Below, in pieces: positions 37,573-46,495 of a stretch of DNA of 64,000 nt; position 1 is the stretch's first letter; each line of letters begins with the position of its first letter. The position numbers and the translations under genes were made by a program. Below the pieces are notes generated by a model, which made no database searches, had not been told where the DNA came from, and was given only the letters and a program-made list of their open reading frames with translations. The DNA comes from UBA5109 sp963975155. GTDB taxonomy: Bacteria > Pseudomonadota > Gammaproteobacteria > Pseudomonadales > Pseudohongiellaceae. The stretch covers positions 372,001 to 436,000 of the forward strand of contig CAXBFG010000001.1 of assembly GCA_963975155.1 (NCBI GenBank). Reading direction: 5' to 3'.

Positions 37573-38757
37573 TTAAGCTTGGTATCCACAGACATGCTCA
37601 ATCACATAGTCTTGTTCTTCATCGGTCATGCCATGAAACAGCGGCAAGGATATGCTGCAATCATTTGCGGCATAAGCATTCGGCATATTTTCCGCCTGCA
37701 TGTCATATTTCTCTCGATAAAATGTGAGCATATGAACCGCATGTGTCGCTGGACGCGTTGATATTCCTACACTTTGAAGACTGTCCATCCAATCATTACG
37801 TTTCTGATTGACCCGGGGTATAGACTCTAGCGTAATGGGCTCAGGTTGGAAAAAGCATGGGTAGCTTTGGTACCCATGCTCATAGTTTTCCAATTGAGCA
37901 GGAATTCTCAGCCAAGGAATGTTTTCAAAGGCCGCATCGTAACGCTTTGCCAAACGTTGGCGTTCTGAGATGATGGCTTCAGCCCGATCCATCTGCGACG
38001 AACCTAGAGCAGCCTGAATATCAGTCATGCGTTGGTTATATCCAGCTTCCGGATGATCTGCAAGCAAATAGGGACGGGCTCCCAAATGTCGCTGTAAGTC
38101 AGTCATGGCCGCACCATGGTCCCTTAACCGACGCAATTTCTCAGCCAGTTCATCATTCCCAGTAGTGATCATACCGCCCTCACCTGTTGTGATTGCTTTA
38201 CGAGGATGAAAGCTAAAACAGCCCGTGTTACCAATAGTTCCAACGTGTTGCCCTTTATACTTACTACCAAAACCACATGCAGCATCTTCTATAACCCAGA
38301 GCCCATGTTTGCCAGCAATCTGCATAATTGGCTCCATATCAGCTGATAATCCAAACAGATGGACCGGAAGTACCGCTTTTGTACGAGAAGTTATTTTTCT
38401 TCGAAAATCTTCTACATCGAGATTGAATGTCAATGGATCAATATCACAGAACACCACCTTTCCGCCAAGATGTTCAACAACATTAGCCGTAGCTATCCAG
38501 GTAAAAGCTGGAACAATTGCTTCATCTCCAGGGCCAAACCCAAGCCCAGCTAGTGACAAATGCAATGCTGTTGTACAAGAAGTGACAGCTATAGAATTCT
38601 TTGCCCCCGTGAAAGCTGACCACTTTTCTTCAAATTCGCGAACCTTTGGTCCTTGTACAAGCCAACCGCTTTTCAATGGGCCCAACACACTCTCTATTTC
38701 TGATTCCGTAAGACTGGTACGAGCAATAGGAACATTCATCTTTTTTGTGGCACTCAT
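37573..38757 (-). CDS. DegT/DnrJ/EryC1/StrS sugar aminotransferase
   Basis: The 394-residue PLP enzyme has the cofactor-binding EDAACGFGS (157-165) and the Schiff-base lysine 187 in FHPRKAITTGEGG. Enzymes of this family transfer an amino group from glutamate to a keto-sugar nucleotide. The HPRK lysine context resembles 4-keto-sugar aminotransferases more than WbpE. No 4,6-dehydratase gene was seen in the operon, so its keto substrate is unclear. ATG 38757 overlaps the SDR stop (ATGA). Confidence 0.88.
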   Translation of the reverse strand: MSATKKMNVPIARTSLTESEIESVLGPLKSGWLVQGPKVREFEEKWSAFTGAKNSIAVTSCTTALHLSLAGLGFGPGDEAIVPAFTWIATANVVEHLGGKVVFCDIDPLTFNLDVEDFRRKITSRTKAVLPVHLFGLSADMEPIMQIAGKHGLWVIEDAACGFGSKYKGQHVGTIGNTGCFSFHPRKAITTGEGGMITTGNDELAEKLRRLRDHGAAMTDLQRHLGARPYLLADHPEAGYNQRMTDIQAALGSSQMDRAEAIISERQRLAKRYDAAFENIPWLRIPAQLENYEHGYQSYPCFFQPEPITLESIPRVNQKRNDWMDSLQSVGISTRPATHAVHMLTFYREKYDMQAENMPNAYAANDCSISLPLFHGMTDEEQDYVIEHVCGYQA

Positions 38758-39755
38758 TCTGAAATACCTACAGCTTTACGACGGGCTGCCACCTCAACTT
38801 TGTGATTAGCACGCCAATCAACGAGACGCGCTAAACCTTCAAGAAGTTCAATAGTGGCTTTGAATCCAATTTCTTTGGAAGCTTTCTTTGGGCACCCTAT
38901 ACGGTTACGAACTAAGGTCGCTTGACTACGGGGTGCGTAATTAATCGGCATCTTACTACCCGTCACCTTAAGTAATAGCTCTGCTAATTCTTTTAGTGAA
39001 GTACGCTTTCCAGTTCCTACGTTATAGTTCTCATCAGAAGATTCAGCTTTCATTGCACAGACATTAGCTAGGCCGCAGTCTTCTACAGCAACAAAATCAA
39101 AAGCTTCCGAGCCGTCCCCCATGATGGTAGGGCTCTGTCCTTTATCTATTGCATCTAGCATCTTCATTATGACGGCTATGTATGCACCGTGATAATCCTG
39201 GCGTGGCCCATACACGTTCATGTAACGTAAGCCAACATAATCAAGCCCATACCTGTGATGGAAAGCGCGCAACATTGCTTCACAAGCAATCTTAGTAGCT
39301 CCGTAGAAATTCTTGTTATTGTATGGATGGTCTTCATCCATTGGTTCTCTTACGGCATCACCATAAACGGATGCAGAAGAAGAGTAGACGAGGCGCTTTA
39401 CTCCCGAAGCTACACAAGCTTCCATAACATTAAAAGTACCACGTACATTCACATCAAAAGCACTTCTGGGAAATTCATGGCATTGTAAAAGCCAGAGTGC
39501 AGCAAAATGGAAAACGCCATCAGCTCCTTTAAAGGCAGACTGAAGAATATCTGTTTGCATGATATCTCCACCTACATCGTAGATTTTTACGCGAGGATCT
39601 TTTAATGCTTCATTTAAATTTTCGCGGCTCCCTCTAACAAAGTTGTCGTAAATAAGTATCTCTTTCACATCTTCCTTTAATAACTGATCGACAGTATGAG
39701 AGCCGATGAGACCAGCTCCGCCTACCACGACTAACTTGGCGCCTTGAATATTCAT
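38754..39755 (-). CDS. NAD-dependent sugar epimerase/dehydratase (extended SDR)
   Basis: The 333-residue enzyme has VVGGAGLIGSHTV (residues 10-22), Ser of SSSASVYG and the YGATK catalytic YxxxK near 150-154, then LRYMNVYGPRQD. It is of the UDP-glucose 4-epimerase class. Related SDRs in Bordetella and P. aeruginosa O-antigen loci epimerise uronic acids or HexNAc at C4. It is coupled to the DegT gene and follows the LhgO-like gene by 11 bases. Confidence 0.87.
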   Translation of the reverse strand: MNIQGAKLVVVGGAGLIGSHTVDQLLKEDVKEILIYDNFVRGSRENLNEALKDPRVKIYDVGGDIMQTDILQSAFKGADGVFHFAALWLLQCHEFPRSAFDVNVRGTFNVMEACVASGVKRLVYSSSASVYGDAVREPMDEDHPYNNKNFYGATKIACEAMLRAFHHRYGLDYVGLRYMNVYGPRQDYHGAYIAVIMKMLDAIDKGQSPTIMGDGSEAFDFVAVEDCGLANVCAMKAESSDENYNVGTGKRTSLKELAELLLKVTGSKMPINYAPRSQATLVRNRIGCPKKASKEIGFKATIELLEGLARLVDWRANHKVEVAARRKAVGISE

Positions 39756-39766
39756 TAATTTCTCCT

Positions 39767-40972
39767 CTAAATAAAGTTGTCACATACGTAACGTGCAAAA
39801 GGGAATGCGCTAGTCCATGCTGGAGAGATCGCATTCAGGATATGGGTCGAAGAAGTTTGACGCTCAACGACAAAATCTGTCACTAATTGGCCGGTTTCCT
39901 TATCTAGCATTTGGGCTCGAATACCTACCTTTTTTGTAGGACAAAGGTGCTCCGATTCCAACCTTGGCAATAACATTCGTGCTGCCTCTAAGAACCAAGG
40001 TTTAAAATATCGACGTCCTTCCTGCCACGCCAGGCGTCGAAATCCGTCCTGCCCACTTATATACTGTTTTGCGAGAAGCCCTCCAATTCGAACAAGTTCT
40101 TTCGGGCTAACATCCACCATCCCACGGTAATTCTCCCGACCAAAAGCCGGTACCGCAGTAGGCCCGAGATAGGTACTTCCATCCGTTGTGGTCGTAGTGT
40201 GAACCCCCAGAAAAGGGACTTTCAAATCAGGAACTGGATAGATTAAATGATTAATCTTAATACCTGATTCAGGATTTAGTTTCCAATAAATCCCCTTGAA
40301 AGGTAATAATGTATAACGCCTACCCACTCCAAACTTGTGTGCAACAGTATCAGCATGTAATCCAGCAGTATTAACCAAGTGTCCATAAGAAATTTCTTCT
40401 CCACTCTTTAATCTAACCAGCTGATGATTTGGCACCACCTCTGCCATTGAGGCCTCTGTTTGTAAGGTTATTCCCATAATCCTTATCTCACGGACAAGGA
40501 CTTCCATCACTTCAGTGGGGGACCCAACTGAGGTTGAGGGTATCCACAAGCCTCTCCCATTAGCACTACGCACTTCTGGTTCCAGCTCGTGTAATGCTTG
40601 CTCATCAAGATATTCAAATGGCACGCCATTTCTTATAGCTCGGTCAGCAAGGGCATCAAGTTGTGATGAGTCTTCACTCTTGGTAACAACGAGAATTTTC
40701 CCGCGGCGATCTAATCGAAGCTTATTCTCCAGGTGATATTCGGCCATCTCTATGGAGCCCTGCTTGCATACTTTAGCTTTCAAACTGTCAGAAGGATAAT
40801 ATATCCCGCTATGCAATACACCGCTGTTTCTACCACTAGAATGCAAACCGGCACTGCCTTCTTTCTCTAACACCAATATCTTAGAACTTGGATGACGATT
40901 TTTTAGTTCCCTAGCTATAGTTAAGCCAACAATTCCGGCTCCTACAATTAGAAAGTCAACATTCCTTTTCAT
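39767..40972 (-). CDS. LhgO-like FAD-dependent 2-hydroxyglutarate oxidase
   Basis: A 401-residue FAD enzyme: FLIVGAGIVGLTIARELK is the dinucleotide fold (7-24), HSGIYYPSDSLKA is the LhgO-type active-site stretch, and VGIRAQMLD with DFVVERQ and HILNAISPAWTS near the C terminus is the family ending. LhgO proteins oxidise L-2-hydroxyglutarate to 2-oxoglutarate and pass electrons to the respiratory chain. Here the gene follows the WbpE-like gene by 45 bases. WbpB in that pathway turns 2-oxoglutarate into 2-hydroxyglutarate, so recycling is an attractive role. Stereospecificity is untested. Confidence 0.86.
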   Translation of the reverse strand: MKRNVDFLIVGAGIVGLTIARELKNRHPSSKILVLEKEGSAGLHSSGRNSGVLHSGIYYPSDSLKAKVCKQGSIEMAEYHLENKLRLDRRGKILVVTKSEDSSQLDALADRAIRNGVPFEYLDEQALHELEPEVRSANGRGLWIPSTSVGSPTEVMEVLVREIRIMGITLQTEASMAEVVPNHQLVRLKSGEEISYGHLVNTAGLHADTVAHKFGVGRRYTLLPFKGIYWKLNPESGIKINHLIYPVPDLKVPFLGVHTTTTTDGSTYLGPTAVPAFGRENYRGMVDVSPKELVRIGGLLAKQYISGQDGFRRLAWQEGRRYFKPWFLEAARMLLPRLESEHLCPTKKVGIRAQMLDKETGQLVTDFVVERQTSSTHILNAISPAWTSAFPFARYVCDNFI

Positions 40973-41017
40973 ATGAGCCGTACGGGATATGTTAATTTGG
41001 TTGTTAGCTGCAAAAAT

Positions 41018-42130
41018 TTAGTCAACTTCACTTACTAATGCATCTTTTATTGCTTTAACAATAAAGATCAATTCTTCTTCTTTTAGATCGGGGTGCATCG
41101 GTAGGCTCAGGACTTTCTGCGCTGACTCCTTTGCAACTGAAGTACAAGCAGAACTACAAAGATGTTTGTATGCCGGCTGTTCATTTAAAGGAATATGATA
41201 ATGAACTGCAGTTGGGATCCCCTTGATTTCCAAATTCTTTCGAATACTTTCACGGCTAGGAACAAATATAGTGTACTGTGCAAAAACACTTTCTCTATCT
41301 GATTTTTGCTGGATACGCTCTATGCCGGCCTCGTCTACTAATTCATTGTATCGTTTGCCGATGGAGAACCTCTGCTCCACTTCCCAGTCAAATCGCTCAA
41401 GTTTCGCCAGTACTACAGCGCACTGCAATGTATCCATTCGTCCACCCACACCAACACGCGTATGGACATATCTTTTGCTTTGTCCATGCACGCGAATTTC
41501 TTTACATGCCTGTGCAATAATAGGATCATTTGTAAATATTGCACCACCATCACCGTAACATCCTAATGGTTTGCTTGGGAAAAAGCTCGTGCACCCAATC
41601 ATAGAAAGACTGCAGCTCCGACCACCTCTGTATAAAGCGCCAAAGCTTTGAGCAGCGTCTTCAATTACAGAGATATTTCCATTGCGAACCGCTATCGCAT
41701 TGATCTCATCCATGTCTGCGGGTTGTCCATACAAACTTACAGGGATAATAGCTTTCGTCTTAGAAGTAATGAGCGACTCAATAGAGCTCACATTAATATT
41801 TCCAGTATTTGCCTCTATATCGGCAAAAACCGGTTTTGCATTTAACAATACAATTACTTCCACTGTTGCTACGAAGGTGAACGGAGTTGTAATAACTTCA
41901 TCTCCTGCCCCGATACCGAGAGACATTAGACTTATCAACAAGGCTTCTGTACCACTTGCAACGGTAACGCAATAATCTGTGCCAGCATACTGAGCCAACT
42001 GTCCTTCTAATTCGGCAACCTCTGGCCCCATTATGTATTGTCCATGTTCGAGCACTGTATTGATCCGTGTCTGGATGTTAGATTCGAGCGCCCTGTACTG
42101 AGCTTTCAAATCGATGAAAGGTATAGTCAT
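41018..42130 (-). CDS. wbpE: WbpE-type UDP-3-keto-GlcNAcA aminotransferase
   Basis: About 370 residues beginning MTIPFIDLKAQY. PLP residues are EDAAQSFGA (157-165) and Lys187 in FFPSKPLGCYGDGGA, which is the WbpE/WlbC lysine context. It uses glutamate to aminate C3 of the 3-keto uronic acid made by WbpB and gives UDP-GlcNAc3NA. It lies directly after the wbpD-like gene, so order is A-B-D-E. I prefer ATG 42130 over TTG 42151, because homologues begin at the same IPFIDLK segment. Confidence 0.92.
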   Translation of the reverse strand: MTIPFIDLKAQYRALESNIQTRINTVLEHGQYIMGPEVAELEGQLAQYAGTDYCVTVASGTEALLISLMSLGIGAGDEVITTPFTFVATVEVIVLLNAKPVFADIEANTGNINVSSIESLITSKTKAIIPVSLYGQPADMDEINAIAVRNGNISVIEDAAQSFGALYRGGRSCSLSMIGCTSFFPSKPLGCYGDGGAIFTNDPIIAQACKEIRVHGQSKRYVHTRVGVGGRMDTLQCAVVLAKLERFDWEVEQRFSIGKRYNELVDEAGIERIQQKSDRESVFAQYTIFVPSRESIRKNLEIKGIPTAVHYHIPLNEQPAYKHLCSSACTSVAKESAQKVLSLPMHPDLKEEELIFIVKAIKDALVSEVD

Positions 42131-42134
42131 TTTT

Positions 42135-42713
42135 TCAACCACTGGAGACAATGTTATTTTTTAGTAAATAATGTTTGCCGGTGTGAGGACAGGTATAATC
42201 GCCACTACCTTTGAGCGGCAAATCCATGCGCTCTCCAAACTCACTCATCCACCCTATTTGTCTAGCAGGAACACCAACGACTAAAGCATAAGCCTTCACA
42301 TCTGAGTTGATCAGAGCCCCGGCTCCAACAAATGCAAATTCCTCTATAGTGACGCCGCAAACAACTGTACAGTTAGCCCCAAGAGTAGCTCCTTTTTTCA
42401 CCAATGTCTTACGATACTGTTCCTTGCGTTCAATATGAGCTCTAGGGTTATAGACGTTAGTAAATACCATGCTCGGCCCACAAAACACGTCATCTTCTAG
42501 CGTAACTGAGTCATACAGGGAAACATTATTCTGCACCTTGCAGCGATCGCCTATTACCACATCATTCCCGACAAATACGTTCTGCCCCAAGGAGACTTTT
42601 TCACCGATTTTTGCACCACTACTAACGTGAACCCAATGCCAAATTCTGGTGCCTTTTCCAATGGAAGCCCCAGTATCGACTATTGCTGTTGAATGAGCTG
42701 TATAATTAATCAT
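42135..42713 (-). CDS. wbpD: WbpD-type sugar-nucleotide N-acetyltransferase
   Basis: A 192-residue left-handed beta-helix protein: IGKGTRIWHWVHVSSGAKIG, LGQNVFVGNDVVIGDRCKVQNNVSLY, FTNVYNPRAHIERK and GATLGANCTVVCGVTI. These features match WbpD/WlbB, which acetylates the 3-amino group of UDP-GlcNAc3NA using acetyl-CoA. The wbpE-like start lies four bases after its stop. The high similarity to the known family and its place between B and E make the role secure. Confidence 0.92.
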   Translation of the reverse strand: MINYTAHSTAIVDTGASIGKGTRIWHWVHVSSGAKIGEKVSLGQNVFVGNDVVIGDRCKVQNNVSLYDSVTLEDDVFCGPSMVFTNVYNPRAHIERKEQYRKTLVKKGATLGANCTVVCGVTIEEFAFVGAGALINSDVKAYALVVGVPARQIGWMSEFGERMDLPLKGSGDYTCPHTGKHYLLKNNIVSSG

Positions 42714-42778
42714 AGTAATAAAGATTTATTAGTGACTAGGAAATTTTAAAATACGAAAAACTAATTAAAGGTATAGAG

Positions 42779-43828
42779 CTAGAGTTCTAGAGGTAAGGAT
42801 ACCGTTTTACCATCACGAGCAGATATATAAGCTGCAATAAGAACTTCAAGTGATTTCAAGCCTTCACGCCCATCCGTTTCAGGTTCGCATTTACCTTGCA
42901 GAACATCAATAACGTTACTGTAATATAACGGATGTCCAAATCCATAAACAGAAGTGGTTTCGTAATTAGCTTCTTGGATATTTTGGTCATAATCTTTCTC
43001 GTCTTCAAAGTCCCAAATCTGTATATCATTCACTGCAACGCCTCCAATTCGTACTGAACCCTTCTCACCAAGGACAGTGATACTGCCCTCAAGATTTTTC
43101 GGGTAAGTCAGCATAGTGACACTCATTGAACCTAATGCCCCGTTGCGCCAGGCAACGTTAAGCACACCGCTATCTTCCACTTCGATGTCACGTGTTGTAC
43201 CCATCATGCATTGAACCTTGTCCACTGGGCCAATCAACCAATCTAGTAGATCCACATAATGACTAGCCTGATTCATAAAGGCGCCCCCATCAAACTCCCA
43301 AGTTCCTCTCCATTTAGCTTGATCGTAGTAGGACTGAGGCCTAGTCCAAAAAACATTCAAATGAACCATATATATTTTCCCAAAACGCTTTTCTTCAATG
43401 GCTCGCTTTAAAAATTGTAATGTAGTGTTCCTGCGATTTTGTTTAACCACAAATAGATATACACCAGCTTCGTCACAGGCACGGACCATCCTTTTCCCAT
43501 CTACCCAGCGCGTGGCCATTGGTTTCTCCGTCATAACATGAACACCGAATTTCGCAGCAAGGACAGCCTGATCAGGATGAATCCCACTAGGCGTGCAAAG
43601 CGCTACAATATCTAATTGCTCCGATCTAAGCATATCTTCCATCTTTAGATAACCAGGAACTTTATACTTGTCCATGTGGTCAGCTAAAATTGACGAATCA
43701 CTATCGCATACTGCTACAAGATCCATGCTTTCTGCATGAACTGTAATAGAATTAAAATGATTATTAGAAATTCGGCCGCAACCTATTACTGCAATTCTAA
43801 TCTTTTTATTGCTTTCCAATTTTCTCAT
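42779..43828 (-). CDS. wbpB: WbpB-type UDP-GlcNAcA 3-dehydrogenase
   Basis: The 349-residue Gfo/Idh/MocA oxidoreductase has IRIAVIGCGRISNNHF at residues 10-25, the EKP motif in TEKPMATRW, and YDQAKWRGTWEFDGGAFMNQASHYVDLL as the active-site region. It oxidises C3 of UDP-N-acetylglucosaminuronate with tightly bound NAD, which in known WbpB enzymes is regenerated by 2-oxoglutarate. It follows the wbpA-like gene with a 63-base gap. Confidence 0.92.
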   Translation of the reverse strand: MRKLESNKKIRIAVIGCGRISNNHFNSITVHAESMDLVAVCDSDSSILADHMDKYKVPGYLKMEDMLRSEQLDIVALCTPSGIHPDQAVLAAKFGVHVMTEKPMATRWVDGKRMVRACDEAGVYLFVVKQNRRNTTLQFLKRAIEEKRFGKIYMVHLNVFWTRPQSYYDQAKWRGTWEFDGGAFMNQASHYVDLLDWLIGPVDKVQCMMGTTRDIEVEDSGVLNVAWRNGALGSMSVTMLTYPKNLEGSITVLGEKGSVRIGGVAVNDIQIWDFEDEKDYDQNIQEANYETTSVYGFGHPLYYSNVIDVLQGKCEPETDGREGLKSLEVLIAAYISARDGKTVSLPLEL

Positions 43829-43891
43829 TAACTTGTTCCCGTTAATTTCATTTGACTATTGATAAGTCAAAAAAGGAGCATGCAATAAATA

Positions 43892-45181
43892 TCACAGCCT
43901 ACCATCTGCCTCGGGAAGTATACCCTTGACGTCATATACAACCTGCTCACTATTTATTGTGATCTCTAGATTTATAAGTTCTTTATGGGCCACAGCAAAT
44001 ACAACCGCTTGGTAAGGCAATAGATCAACTTTGCTTACAGATGGAATTAATTGGATGCCATATTCTTCGTAAACTTCATCGGGGTTAGCCCATGGATCGT
44101 GCACATCTACAATTGTTCCAAAGTCCCTTAGCTCATTTATAACGTCAACGACTTTTGAATTACGAATATCCGGACAATCTTCTTTGAAAGTGATACCCAA
44201 TACAATTACCCTAGCTCCTTCAACTTTTTGGCCTTTTTTTATCATTAGCTTGATAATCTGTCCCGCAATATAAGCGCCCATATTGTCATTTACTCGGCGC
44301 CCAGCTAATACAATCTCAGGGTTAAATCCAATCTCGCGAGCCTTATGCGTTAAATAGTAAGGATCGACGCCGATACAATGCCCACCAACCAATCCTGGCT
44401 TAAAGGGAAGAAAATTCCATTTTGTAGAGGCTGCCTCCAATACGGCTCTAGTATCGATGCCCATTTTGTTAAAAATCATTGCCAACTCGTTAACAAAAGC
44501 AATATTAATATCGCGCTGAGTATTCTCGATAACCTTTGCCGCCTCAGCTACTTTAATAGAGGGCGCAAGGTGTGTACCGGCTTCGATTATGCTGGCATAT
44601 AGCTCATCCACTATTAGAGCAACTTCCGGAGTAGACCCGGATGTCACCTTAAGAATTTTTGTTACAGTATGAGTTTTGTCACCTGGGTTTATTCGCTCAG
44701 GAGAATACCCACAAAAAAAGTCCTTATTAAATTGCAGGCCCGAGACCCTTTCAAGTACGGGAACGCAATCTTCCTCGGTAGCACCAGGGTAAACCGTTGA
44801 TTCATAGATCACCAAATCTCCTATTTTTAGGACTTTGCCTATGCTCTCACTGGCCTTAAGTAATGGTGTAATATCTGGATTTCGATTCTTGTCTACTGGA
44901 GTGGGGACCGTAACGACATAGACGTTGAAATCCCGTAAGCTTTCGATATCAGAGGTGAGTAACATGCCGTTATCGGAAATAGCATTACTTAGCTTTTCAG
45001 ATGATATCTCGAGCGTTCTATCCACAAGCTGACCAAGTTCTTTAATCCTTTGGGTTGAAATATCAAACCCTGTTGTTCGATATTTTTTGGCAAACTCTAC
45101 CGCTAGGGGAAGTCCAACATAACCTAGTCCTATTACGGCTATTCTTTTTTCACTTTTCGACATAGATTTATCTTTATCCAT
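43892..45181 (-). CDS. wbpA: UDP-N-acetylglucosamine 6-dehydrogenase (WbpA type)
   Basis: The 429-residue NAD-dependent enzyme has IAVIGLGYVGLPLAVEFAKK, VPTPVDKNRNPD, ESTVYPG and the catalytic Cys269 in GGHCIGVDPYYLTHKA. It oxidises C6 of UDP-GlcNAc twice to UDP-GlcNAcA. The HKA context after the cysteine loop is typical of WbpA/TviB rather than UDP-glucose dehydrogenase. It is the first step of the wbpA-B-D-E module. Confidence 0.93.
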   Translation of the reverse strand: MDKDKSMSKSEKRIAVIGLGYVGLPLAVEFAKKYRTTGFDISTQRIKELGQLVDRTLEISSEKLSNAISDNGMLLTSDIESLRDFNVYVVTVPTPVDKNRNPDITPLLKASESIGKVLKIGDLVIYESTVYPGATEEDCVPVLERVSGLQFNKDFFCGYSPERINPGDKTHTVTKILKVTSGSTPEVALIVDELYASIIEAGTHLAPSIKVAEAAKVIENTQRDINIAFVNELAMIFNKMGIDTRAVLEAASTKWNFLPFKPGLVGGHCIGVDPYYLTHKAREIGFNPEIVLAGRRVNDNMGAYIAGQIIKLMIKKGQKVEGARVIVLGITFKEDCPDIRNSKVVDVINELRDFGTIVDVHDPWANPDEVYEEYGIQLIPSVSKVDLLPYQAVVFAVAHKELINLEITINSEQVVYDVKGILPEADGRL

Positions 45182-45218
45182 CCTTATTTTTCATACACCT
45201 GAACGCTAAGAAAAGAGC

Positions 45219-46277
45219 TTATAGCTTTACCAAATAATACTCTCGATACCACGTAATAAACTTACTAATTCCTTCCTGAATTGTTGTATCCGGCTTGTAA
45301 TTTAAATCACTCACCAAATCATTAACATTTGCATAAGTAGATGGAACATCTCCCATTTGCAAAGGAAGAAATTTTTTCTCCATAACAATTCCCAACTCTT
45401 TCTCTATGGCTGAGATAAAATCAAGTAACTTGACTGGGTTGTTGTTGCCAATATTATAGATACGATATGGGGCGGACGATGTTGATGGATCAGGGTTACT
45501 AGCATTCCATTTCAAATTTGAGTTTGCAGGATGATCTATAACCCTACTTACGCCTTCAACAATATCATCAATGTAAGTAAAGTCACGAAGCATATCTCCG
45601 TTATTAAAAATATCAATTGGTTTGCCTTCTAATGCAGCCTTGGTAAATAAAAAAAGAGCCATATCAGGTCGACCCCAAGGACCATATACAGTAAAAAACC
45701 TCAAGCCTGTGGTTTGAATACCAAAAAGATGTGAATAAGTATGCGCTAATAGTTCGTTTGTTTTCTTTGAAGCAGCGTATAGACTAATCGGATGATCTAC
45801 ATTATCAGATGTAGAAAACGGTAATTTCTCATTGAGACCATAAACAGATGAGCTTGATGCGTAGGCAAGATTATTTACGCTATAGCGCCTACAGGCTTCA
45901 AGTATATTTGTAAATCCGACGACATTGGAATCAATGTATGCCGAGGGGTTCTCCAATGAATAACGAACTCCAGCTTGTGCTGCTAGATTGCATACCGCAT
46001 CAAATTTTTGATTTTCAAATAAAGTGTTAAGGCCGTCTTTATCTGCCAGATCAAGCTGAATAAATTGGTAATTTTCCCAATTAGTGGAACTCACCAACTT
46101 CCCGTATTCGACACTTTCCTTTTTAATTCCGGCATTAGATAAACGTGAGTATTTCAAGTTTGGATCGTAATAATCATTAATACAGTCCATACCAACAACT
46201 ACGTCTCCACGGGTGAGCAATTTATTGGCAAGATGGAACCCGATAAAGCCGGCTGTTCCAGTAATAAGTATTTTCAT
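45219..46277 (-). CDS. UDP-glucuronate 4-epimerase family protein
   Basis: The 352-residue extended SDR has ITGTAGFIGFHLA (4-16), ASSSSVYGLNEKLPFS and the catalytic YAASKK, then LRFFTVYGPWGRPDMALFLF. This pattern belongs to the CapI/WbpP-type UDP-GlcA or UDP-GlcNAc(A) 4-epimerase class. It would provide the galacto isomer of the uronic acid or amino sugar. It is the first sugar gene after the Wza-Wzz pair, separated by a 218-base AT-rich gap. Confidence 0.88.
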   Translation of the reverse strand: MKILITGTAGFIGFHLANKLLTRGDVVVGMDCINDYYDPNLKYSRLSNAGIKKESVEYGKLVSSTNWENYQFIQLDLADKDGLNTLFENQKFDAVCNLAAQAGVRYSLENPSAYIDSNVVGFTNILEACRRYSVNNLAYASSSSVYGLNEKLPFSTSDNVDHPISLYAASKKTNELLAHTYSHLFGIQTTGLRFFTVYGPWGRPDMALFLFTKAALEGKPIDIFNNGDMLRDFTYIDDIVEGVSRVIDHPANSNLKWNASNPDPSTSSAPYRIYNIGNNNPVKLLDFISAIEKELGIVMEKKFLPLQMGDVPSTYANVNDLVSDLNYKPDTTIQEGISKFITWYREYYLVKL

Positions 46278-46385
46278 TTTCTATACATCACTAAAAAATT
46301 AGCATTATTCTAATATATTATTCGTGTCAAGCTCTCTTCAACATTTCTTTCTGAGCATGAATTCAGATTACCCGAGCTTGTATTA

Positions 46386-46423
46386 GAAGCGAACGAAGTT
46401 TTTTTTCTCGCCTTCTTTGCTTC
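46386..46423. repeat. Imperfect hairpin around a T8 tract in the 218-base gap before the epimerase
   Basis: GAAGC and GAAG in 46386-46398 can pair with CTTC and GCTTC in 46412-46423, leaving small internal mismatches and a loop that contains T8. The U tract (A tract on minus) is in the loop, not after the stem, so this is not a standard terminator. It lies between wzz and the sugar genes and might cause pausing or partial attenuation. The rest of the gap 46278-46495 shows nothing recognisable. Confidence 0.3.
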
Positions 46424-46495
46424 CAAATTTGTGTTGCAATGAATTAGTTTTTCAAGATGATCAAATCTATGACTAGATTGTAAGAAACTAAAAAA

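Noticed and set aside
43892..45181. UDP-glucose 6-dehydrogenase
   Set aside because: The context after the catalytic Cys and the wbpB-D-E neighbours fit UDP-GlcNAc 6-dehydrogenase better.
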